A DNA stretch of 64,000 bases from Paramyrothecium sp. XJ0827. Taxonomy: Eukaryota; Ascomycota; Sordariomycetes; Hypocreales; Stachybotryaceae. Below are positions 55,614 through 64,000 of this stretch, piece after piece. Location: positions 682,001-746,000 of the forward strand of contig JAJFPB010000008.1 in assembly GCA_020881915.1 (NCBI GenBank), read 5' to 3'. Every line of letters starts with the position of its first letter. Within the stretch, counting starts at the first letter, position 1. Below the pieces are notes generated by a model. It ran no database searches and had not been told where the DNA came from. It saw nothing but the letters and a program-made list of their open reading frames with translations. A program made the translations under genes and the position numbers.

Positions 55614-56376
55614 CGCGCGGGTTGTCTGGGCCCCGTTGCGAAGATGAGGCCCGCGAGCAGGAACGGTTTGCCAGGGGTCCTTGAGTTGTTCTGCGACAAG
55701 TTTGTGCCGGTTCGAGGAAATGCGAACCAAGGTTGGTTCGGGATAGTCTGTGTTTGGCTGATGCCGAATGCGCTACACATTGTCCCGACCTTAGGCCCGG
55801 AGTCATGAGTGGGGCCGAGCGTTATGTAATCGCGCCCCCGGAATTCGGCCTCCAGCCATCGGATCCTCCTTGCATGGTGCTGGGGGAAACTCAATTACTA
55901 GTGGTAATCGAAGAGCTCCAATCTATGATAGTGCGCTCAGACGATCGCTTAGCTGAAATGCTATTCTTACCTGCTTGGCACGTGGCCAGGTCACGAGCTT
56001 TAAGCCACAGCCAGACCCGTAATCACACTCAGCAAACACCATCGCCCTGAAACTCCTGCAGGGCCGGTGCACACGTTTCAGGGGAAGCCCAATTCAACAA
56101 GCATTCACGTATATTCGGTTGGCTAAGCGCCCTGTCGCTGCTATTCAATGATTGCGCTTCGTGTGTTGCTCTCGCGTTTGCTCCATTCTATGAAACGAAA
56201 CAATATGTATCCATGTGATGCCGCCTCCAATCTATTAATTTGTTCATGAAGCGCACCGGTAATCCGGTAGACGCCAGGCCGTAAATGTCATTACTTGGCC
56301 AGCGCCGGGCACACCAGTCGTCGGGCCTTGACCAATGTAACGCTGTCCTTAAGGTAGCTCAAGTAATGAGCCCAAC
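55614..56376. other. Intergenic, no supported gene
   Basis: Promoter side of the FAM32A-like gene and 3' flank of the mucin-like gene. GGTTCGAGGAAATGCGAACC near 55709 is a small inverted repeat. No gene is seen. Confidence 0.45.
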
Positions 56377-57992
56377 TTAGATCATCAGAATTCCTCCAAC
56401 GAAGACTCCCATGACCACCTGCAAATACGTGCTCCTCTGCCAGCCCGATGCCGATCCTTGCAGATTGGGATCATTCTCGCTTTGCGCGGTTTCCTCCGGA
56501 ACAAACTCGACCCATGTGGTCGAGGTGATGGTCGTAGCTTCGCCATCCGGTAGCGTGGACGTGATAGTGTGGCGTTCAGCACTGGTAGTGGTGATACTGC
56601 CACTGGTGACGGTGCGGCGGGATGAGCTCGACTGTGGCGTGCTTGACGTCTCTTCCTCTTCTGCTGAGAACAGTTAGTCGTATATCCACAAATTTCTATA
56701 TTCACGCCAAATTCAAGATGATGAAATCAAGAAGACAAATCATTCGCACGGGTTGGTCAAGGCATAAGCAGCAAAAATCATATCAACAACTGGGCGCGGA
56801 CAAATTGTCCAAGGCTGTGGCAAAGGTCGAACGGCGAGGGTCGACTCAACATACCACTGTTGCTGGCGCTGGAGCTGGAAGACCGAGGAGCGTTGCGGGA
56901 AGTGCTGGATGCACTGGTCGGTCGATCCGACGCGGACGTGTCACTGGGAGGAATCGTCGTCCGCTCATCTGTAGGCAGGGCTCCGGTTGGCGAAGAGCGC
57001 GACGAAGTGGAACGAGCAGATGAAGGTGGGGCAGGAGAGGTGGAACGGGGAGGAGAAGAGGAAGAGGAAGAAGGACGGAAAGGGGGAAGGGGGTTATCCG
57101 GCGATGACCTACTGGAAGCGGAGGTGGGCGCTGGACGAGAAGAAGGAAGACGTGTCGTAGAAGCAGGGGCTTCCGACTGTCTAGACGTACCGGAAGAGGG
57201 CCTCTCGGAGGTCGTGGAAGTCGATTCGACTTCCGACGTGCTGGTGGGAACCGACGTTGGGCCCTGGGTTGTGGTAGAGGACTCGTCGCCGTCGTCATCC
57301 TCAGTAGAGGAAGAGGTGGTGGTGGTTGTCGAAGGAGGCGGCGGCGGTGCCTCGGTGGTTGTCGTCGTAGTCACGGGGGGTGGTGGTGGTGGTTGGCTGG
57401 TGGTGGTCTCGCCATCATCATCACCGTCAGACGTTGGCGGGCTTGATGTGGGCCCAGAAGAGCTGCTGCTGGAGACGGAGGTCGGTGGCTGCGTGACAGT
57501 GCTGTTGTTGCCGGTGTCCTGACGCTTGTCAAGCGATGCCTCGATGGCCGGTTCGGCATCGGACAGGTCGACGGCGACCTCGTCCATTGCTGGGACCGGT
57601 TCCCAGGTGTCCATGGGCGGCTCGTTCTTGTCGGGGCAGTACTCCGCGTAGAGCTTGCAGTACTCCTCGGGTGAGATGGAACGAAGGGCTTCCATAAAGG
57701 CCTCGTCCTCCATCAACTCGGGATGGTTACCGAGCTGCGAGTACTTGGAGGAGATGCAGTGGACCGACACCAATGCCACTCCCCTGAGGAGCGAGAAACC
57801 AATGAAGGCGAAGATGAAGACGACGGCAAAGGCGCGCTTCAGGGGCGACATGGTGCGTCGGCTTGAGTCCTCCGAGGTGGACGGCTCTTCATCTTGGCGC
57901 TTCTCGTCGACGACGAGGACGGTGTTGTTGTCGAGGTCCATGGTGCGTCCGGCCTCCAGCTCACTGTTGTGCAGCTTCTCGTAAGATGCCAT
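56377..57992 (-). CDS. Mucin-like Ser/Thr/Pro-rich anchored surface protein
   Basis: Two exons, 57992-56855 and 56663-56377, with a 191-nt intron in phase 1; 474 residues. A 50-residue polar N terminus precedes one hydrophobic segment (FAVVFIFAFIGFSLLRGVAL) that acts as an anchor or a late signal sequence. After a globular acidic region of about 100 residues there is a Kex2-type dibasic site (SLDKRQDTG). Then follow roughly 240 residues rich in Thr, Ser and Pro, with TTTTTTEAPPPPP-like tracts, as in heavily O-mannosylated wall proteins. Exon 2 adds a Thr-rich part (TVTSGSITTTSAERHTITST) and a short hydrophobic end (LQVVMGVFVGGILMI) that suits a GPI signal. Wall or plasma-membrane location is inferred; the function is unknown. 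Confidence 0.78.
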
Positions 57993-60518
57993 GGTTGCAA
58001 AGTGCAAGCCTTTTGTGAATTTTGTGAGAGTTCTGAGATTTCCGACGGTTGTTTACAACCGGTGGTGAGTCTCGGCCAAAAATAGCGAGCAATTGCGTGG
58101 GCGACCCCAGCCACCAAGCTTGGCTACTGCGCACCCCTCACCGGTGGCGATGGGTCTGCAGAGGCGACCAAGTGTGAGCGGAGGGCTCAATGCACCGATC
58201 AACAGCCAAGGCGCAGAAGAGGCGATTGAGGAGAAAAGATGTAGAGGGAGGCGAGGAGAGGGGGGGAAGAAGAGGATGGTGAAATACGAGGACAGGCCAG
58301 AAGCGAATGTGATGATGGTCAACCAAAGAAGTCAAAGCCGGCAGCAAGGAAGGAGAGGCGGAGGACCGACCGGGCATCCTTGAACTATATGTCGGAGTAT
58401 CCCAACTCCAACTGCCTGCATCTGGTCTGTTATCTGGTCTCGATCTGGACCCAGCAAAAGAGTGTGAGTGGGCGCCTTGGCCAAGGCCCAAGGATGTGAA
58501 AAGGCTGGGCTGAGCTGACCGGGAAACACACGATAGGCGGTACGAGCTCTCTAGCTTCAGCACCTGTTTTACGTGTTCCGTTCATGGCCTAACGCCGTTG
58601 CTCTCGTCGTGACACAGCAGAGGTACCTGACGCACCGTGTCCCGCCGGCCGGTGAGCCGTGTACCTGGAACGGGGGCATACGGCTCCGGCGTGTCCCTTG
58701 CTGGGTGGCCAGGACCCATGGATGGGTGAGATGTTTGGCCCCCCCCCTCCTCCTCCCTGGACCTAGGTACCTAAGAAAGGGCGTCTTAGCGTTGGGCACA
58801 GCGCGGTGCCCTCCTCCCCCTGCACAGCGTAGCGCACCTCGGATAGCGGAAGCTCTTGGCCTCTAGCGCGGCCGGACGCTAGCCTCCTCCTTAGCCTCAG
58901 GGCTGTTGGGGCTGCTTGAGGCCTGGGCGCCGCGTTATGACGACAAGCTCCAGCAAGGCCAGCCGGCAGAACGAGCTATGGTCGTCAAAGTGACATCAAT
59001 GACGAGCTAAGCTGGCGGAGACAAGGGAAAATAGAGAGAGCACTGAGAATACGATAGCTAGCTAGACTTGCGCTAAGTAAGATCATTGTAAGGTTCCGAT
59101 AGACCCTCCCCGAACCCTCGGCACCTCCAATGGGGGCATTAGCTGGAAGCTCGTATTTGATTTTTTTCCTTTTTTTCCTGTCTCCCATTGTTCCCGGCAC
59201 TGCTGGTCCTATGCTCGGGGGGCATGGCCGGAGCAAACTAGGAGGCTCAGGCGGATGCGACGAGCCGAGCCAAGAGAACTGCCGTCACCCATGGCCCGCC
59301 CGATGACCTGACTGATGACGGATACATGTGGCCGAGTCAACCAAGGTCGTTGCAGAGGGTAAGGTAGCCGCAATGTGCACCTTGTTGTCCATGCAGGTGT
59401 AGCGTCCAGAGGTTAAGCAAATTCTGGCGGACTGTGGAAGCTGGTTGGATTGATCTTGAGAACCAGGTACGAAAATTGATTCCCAAACTTAATAAATAAA
59501 CATATTTAATCTACCTATTTTCCCTTCTATTCTACGCTGTCAGGTTTGAAAAGATTTCCACTGTACTGAAGAATGCAGTTGATAATTCTCAACACTTGCA
59601 TAAAATATATTTCCAGCTCGCCGTAGTGTCTCGCAACGTAAGCTGTCGATCCAGCCCCCGGCCATCTCGTGCATATTTTTGTCTCTCCAGGATCGTCAGC
59701 GCAGGGGATCGACTGGGTTGATGTCCTGGGCTGTGCATCACAGATTGTTCAGCATGTCCAAGCCCAAGAAAGAATGGCTTTGTTTGGGTCGGAAAAAAAC
59801 CTCCCATCTTTTTATTGTCGCGTTAGCCCCGTTTGGCTGGACAACAGACTCGAGCGATCCATTCCAGAAGCTTTGCTCCCGACTCCCGCTCGTTCCATTG
59901 CAAGGAATTGAAGAGGCCACAGAGGTCGAATGGCTCGTTTAGGAAATCCAATGCAATCGAAACAAACCACGTTTCCCGCTCCGGCTCCGCACTTCCCTCC
60001 AGCGTGTTGGTAGACAGAGACATAAAACACACGTGATGCAGAGGACACCTTGAAGGCGGCGCGCGGGGCAGGTCGAGTGCGAGTAGCTGCTTCACAGTCC
60101 CATCATCAATGCCGTAGCCCCCATGCAGTAATCATGTCATGTCAGTGGCATCGGCTCGGTTGATGCTGGCCTCCGCCGTGTGTTTTACCGCTGCAAGTGT
60201 CGTGGTGGAGACACTTTTAGCCAAGCCGTCTCCGTTCCGTCAATCCCAACATTTTCATGTGATTGTGGTGTGTAGAGCCGCGCAACCTCCGTAGCCCTGT
60301 GGCTCCGTCCGCTGCCGTCACCAAAACGTCGACCTCGTCCCTCCGCACAAGCGTAAACACACCCTGCGCCGCACACGTCGAATACGAGACTCGACCTGCC
60401 CGCGAAGCTATACACGGCAACCGCAAGCTACACGCCGCCAATCGCCCAGAGCGCACATGCGCGTCCAATTGCCGTCGAGCTCAATGGTCCCCCTTGCACA
60501 CGCCACGGCCCTCTCGTC
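57993..60518. other. Long intergenic region
   Basis: About 2.5 kb between divergent genes with only short frames. CTAGGTACCTAAG lies at 58763-58775, and a small AT-rich tract at about 59480-59530. No coding signal is convincing. Confidence 0.45.
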
Positions 60519-63242
60519 ATGCTCGAGCCTCCCAGCACAGAGCACCCAAACGGTGGTGAGCCAGACGACCACGAAGCTCCGCCGATTCTGAGCCGATCAC
60601 CGCATCCGTACCATCATCAGAGCTCCGAGCTGCCGTCCCTGTCCGACCGCTTCTCCCTCAGTGCCGCTTCCACCTTCTCCTCGCACGGAAGCGGAGACGG
60701 CAAGCCGTCGCAAACCAGATTGTCCTCCTTCTCCAAGGACTCGTCCCAGACCAGCGACAGCGGCACCGAGGCCGACGATGAGCACTTTCTCAAAGGTCTA
60801 CCCGCGCCGAGGGTGAGGCTGCACAAGGGCCTGCGAGGCCAGAGTGAGCCGCTCTCGGGCGCCTCGACGCCTCTGCAGTCGCCCGATCTTCCCGAGGAGG
60901 ATGAGTCGTCCGTCGGCGCCAAATCGCCATCCGCAACTCCAAAGTCGTCTGCGCGACAAATTGCTACTGCTCTGCGAAAGCATAAGGTGCTCGTGAGGCG
61001 CATAACCGAAGCAGCGCTTATGGGTGCTCTTGGTTGCATGGTGTGGTCAAACCCACAGGTCTCGCCGTTGACTAGATTCCTAGCCAGAGGTACTTCCCTC
61101 AAGATTTCCTACTCCAGGCTTCGCTAACATCTCGCCGAAGACTTTCGCCACCTTGGCATACTTTATGCGGCTCTGATTGCCTTATATCCTCTCTCAGTCC
61201 TTGCCTGGGCTCGTCGAATACAACGCCCGTTAAAAGGCATCCCGTTTTCGATCACGTCCAACTTCGACCCAGCTCCTCTACTCTATCCTCCTACTATCAC
61301 CCTACTAGTCTCTCTGCTGGTGTCCATAAACAACCCCACCGTCGTACTCCCTAATATCATTTTGACGATATGCGCAGCACCTCCAGTGCTGATTCCGCAA
61401 ATCGATCCGTCCGCGCCATACAACGTTTCACATTGGGCTCTGTCCTGCTTGCCATTGACGTGGCCTGTGGCAAGGATGGTCTATAAAGCTACCGAGTCCG
61501 GGCCAGCTTTCCTCCCAGCAGAGACGCTTGTGCTCCTGTATCCCTTGCACGCGACCTTGTGCAACACCTTGCACTACCTGACTACCACCAGCCTGCTCCC
61601 GGCTGAGCTTCAGCTCCTTTCTGTGGCGCTGATAAACACCTGGATTCTTGCCTCCTCTCCACAGATCCAGATCCTCAAATCTTTGCTTTGGGGTGGAGGA
61701 CTTGGTGTGCTCATTTTCTGCGGGCCGATCATTAGATGGGGCATTACCTTGGCCAGAGTGCCAAAATGGCGTTTTCAGAAAGCCACTGTGCCCCGGAAGC
61801 ATCAGTTTTGGGCTCTGCTCGCCCGGGCATCCCCGTGGCGCAAAACAAAGCATGACTTTATGGGGTCAACGAGCGACCAAACCATGTCTGAGATATCATG
61901 TTCTTCAGACGAGGAAAACCTGACCCTTTTCAACGGCCCACCAAGAGTCCGTACATTCGGCCCTACATCCGTGTTTCCTGCAAAGACGGACTTTGATACC
62001 GCGGATACTTCCAAGTCATTTCTGCTCGATGAGAATACCCAAATGCAGGCCATTGGCCGGAGGCATACACTACCCTTTCTTGATAAGGCGCCGAAGAAGA
62101 ATGCTTCACATACACCATCTGGACGAAGAAAGAGGGCCGTGTCTGTGTCCGTCCGGCCTTTTCTCAAACTGACCTACGGGCAGGCCCTCGTGAGAAAATG
62201 GGCCTACGCTGTCTATGTCTATATATCTATAATATTGATTGTCCTGGTGGGCATTCGAACATACATTGAGCAGTTCGCTCTGCACGGCAACGAGCCCATA
62301 GGCTGGGCACTGGGGTACTTCTTCGGGAATCTACCCTGGTTCAGATTCAAGGTAACAATGGCGAATCTAGAGCGATGGATCTGCCTCCCACCGAGGCTTC
62401 TAGAGGAGGACCAGGCACATTGCAGCCTCGGCTGGGTGGAGCACGTCCGGCACAGCGACTTTGGCGCAGCCAACACGCGACTCTTCATCAGCGCGTACTG
62501 GGTCGTCATCCTCATCACTGGGCTCGCGATAGTGTTTCAGCTCAAGAACACAGTCGAGGTCGACACGAGGCGCAAAGTCTTCCACTTCATGATGGTGGGC
62601 ATGTTTCTTCCGGCGACCTTCATCGACCCAACCTTCGCCGCCTTGGCCTTGTCAATAGTGCTCGCCATCTTCCTTTTCCTAGACCTGATGCGGGCCAGCC
62701 AGCTACCGCCGCTCTCCAAGCCGATAGCCTCATTCCTAGCTCCCTACGTGGATGGCAGGGACTTCCGAGGACCCGTCGTCATCTCGCATATTTTTCTCCT
62801 GATCGGCTGCGCCATTCCCCTATGGCTCGCCCTGGCGTCGCTCCCACGCACCGGCACTGGCTTTGCCGCCGGCTGGGAGGTCCCGACGCGAGACGTCAGC
62901 ATGGTCTCCGGAGTCATCTGCGTCGGCCTCGGCGATGCTGCGGCCTCGCTGATCGGGCGGCGCTTCGGTCGCCACAAGTGGCTCTGGGGCGGCGGCAAGA
63001 GCCTCGAAGGGAGTGTGGCCTTTGCTGCCGCCGTGTTCTTCGGGCTGATGGCAGCCAGCACATGGCTCCGCGTCGGCGGCTGGCCGGTCACGGGAGGTCA
63101 GGCCAGCGTGCTGACAAGTGCTCGGAACGCGGGCGTCTGTGCCTCGGTTGCCAGCCTGACGGAGGCGGTCCTGACGGGAGGGAATGACAATGTAGTTGTG
63201 CCGGTGGTGCTCTGGACCTGTGTGAAGAGTCTGGGAGCATAG
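60519..63242 (+). CDS. Dolichol kinase (Sec59-like)
   Basis: Two exons, 60519-61089 and 61141-63242, with a 51-nt intron in phase 1; 890 residues. The first 140 residues are Ser/Pro-rich and cytosolic. About a dozen hydrophobic segments follow, interrupted by a polar loop (about 430-520). The C-terminal third carries the polyprenol kinase/CDP-alcohol-type catalytic region: RRKVFHFMMVGMFLP, FIDPTFAALALSIVLAIFLF, and the nucleotide-binding signature GDAAASLIGRRFG followed by GGGKSLEGS (about residues 788-815). The enzyme uses CTP to phosphorylate dolichol in the ER membrane, the last step in making the lipid carrier for N-glycosylation, O-mannosylation and GPI anchors. Length and layout match fungal homologues. 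Confidence 0.93.
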
Positions 63243-63453
63243 GCTCTACTTGCTCGCGTCGGTGTTGAGGGCGTTCATGATTATGTAAAAGCAAGTTCAT
63301 AGACAGAGCACGGTGCCATTGTATGATTGATGTCAATATGAATTTTTTACGACCTGTGCAGTACTGTACTGTATATGCTATGTTCTCTTTTGATTTGCCA
63401 AGCGCCATGTAATCCTTTGAATAACTCCTTTGTCAATATGCGTACAAAAGCGT

Positions 63454-64000
63454 TCAGCCCATTAAATCTTCCAAAATGGCCTCCAGCTCCTCTTTCTTGA
63501 AGGGAACGCTTAACAGCTCCGTGCCCAGGGCATCTTTGTAACTCGTAATCATCTGGTGGTCGTGGAATCTGTAGAGGTTGTCAGCATGCGTCTTTAGGCA
63601 CGGGATTTACAAACAGGTAGGACGGGCGACTCACTCTTTCAGCAGCGTCCGGAAGGCCACTTCGGAGCTGCAGATGAACTCCTCCACGGCCTTGTTGTAC
63701 AGCATCCTGTACTCGACGCCCTCGGGCTCGTCAGCGCCCAATCCGTCGCCGCCGCCGCCCTCCTCCGCGGCGACGAGGACCTCCCCGACGAGCAGGCGGA
63801 ACAGGTTCTTGGCGTTCTCGGGCAGACTCTTGAGCACGAAGGCGACGCCCTCCCTGCCGTTGATGCGGTGGGCCTTGCGCCCGAGCAGCTCGTGGACCTC
63901 GTCGACGACGTCGAGCTCGACGGTGAAGGGCACGAAGGTGGTGGCGTCGTGGAAGGCGAAGTTGAAGGCGGAGCGGAGGCCGATGTCCCAGAGCAGCGGG
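63454..64000 (-). CDS. orc2: Origin recognition complex subunit 2, 3' part
   Basis: Partial gene; the 5' part lies beyond the right edge. Visible exons are 64000-63635 (open to the edge) and 63568-63454, joined by a 66-nt intron in phase 2. The fragment reads LLWDIGLRSAFNFAFHDATT, then the winged-helix region (LLGRKAHRINGREGVAFVL, LPENAKNLFRLLVGEVL) and the closing FHDHQMITSYKDALGTELL with VPFKKEELEAIL. This is the C terminus of ORC2, which with the other ORC subunits binds origins and loads MCM helicase. The Gly/Glu-rich loop (EEGGGGDG) before the last helices is a lineage-specific insert. About 160 residues are seen of a protein normally over 500 long. Confidence 0.9.

Noticed and set aside
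55709..55729. tRNA-like GGTTCGA sequence
   Set aside because: No acceptor or anticodon stems can be drawn around it; it is only a small inverted repeat.
56860..57522. A 220-codon Val/Gly/Glu-rich frame opposite the mucin-like gene
   Set aside because: Complement of the Thr/Ser/Pro repeat tract.
62375..63187. A 270-codon frame overlapping dolichol kinase
   Set aside because: Arg/His/Pro-rich shadow of the kinase exon in another frame.

Overview
The window looks like nuclear DNA of a filamentous ascomycete (Pezizomycotina, probably a Sordariomycete). The evidence is short GT-AG introns (mostly 46-65 nt), strongly C-ending codons in several metabolic genes, fungus-typical families (ABCC pump, SYG1-type SPX-EXS protein, MFS and amino acid permeases, F-box and BTB proteins, serine/threonine-rich surface protein) and isolated AT-rich islands that resemble RIP-degraded repeats. 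There are no operons, and I saw no tRNA, rRNA or CRISPR array. Species cannot be named from the sequence alone. All exon coordinates were worked out by hand from splice signals and frame closure.

Layout. 0-9.4 kb: heme-oxygenase-like tail-anchored protein (-), SLC35F-type transporter (-), BTB-like protein (+), SsuA/THI5-type periplasmic-binding-fold protein (-), and a small Cys-rich gene (-) built by tandem duplication of an exon-intron unit. 9.4-16.3 kb: F-box protein (-), an NmrA/isoflavone-reductase-like gene broken by one nonsense codon (+), a second F-box-like protein (+), and a secreted protein (-) whose 5' leader holds a compound hexanucleotide microsatellite. 16.3-20 kb: nearly 4 kb with no convincing gene. 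20-31.2 kb: NAD formate dehydrogenase with a mitochondrial-type presequence (+), an LAT-type amino acid permease (-), and a 17-exon full-length ABCC transporter (+).

31.2-39.1 kb: unknown 368-residue protein (-), M18 aspartyl aminopeptidase (+), SYG1/XPR1-like SPX-EXS phosphate exporter (-). 39.1-44.5 kb: repeats, degraded coding remnants and non-coding DNA. 44.5-54.2 kb: a conserved-looking 339-residue protein, the CAF-1 large subunit, a 712-residue mostly disordered protein and an MFS transporter, all (+). 54.2-64 kb: a possible ankyrin-type remnant, FAM32A-like splicing protein (-), mucin-like anchored surface protein (-), dolichol kinase (+), and the 3' end of ORC2 (-) running off the right edge.

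The genes do not form one pathway. They are housekeeping functions (chromatin assembly, origin recognition, splicing, N-glycosylation, peptide and formate metabolism) mixed with transport functions. I found no clearly new multi-gene system. The most unusual loci are the exon-duplicated Cys-rich gene, the single-nonsense NmrA-like gene, and a CxxC-CxxC insert in the aminopeptidase.
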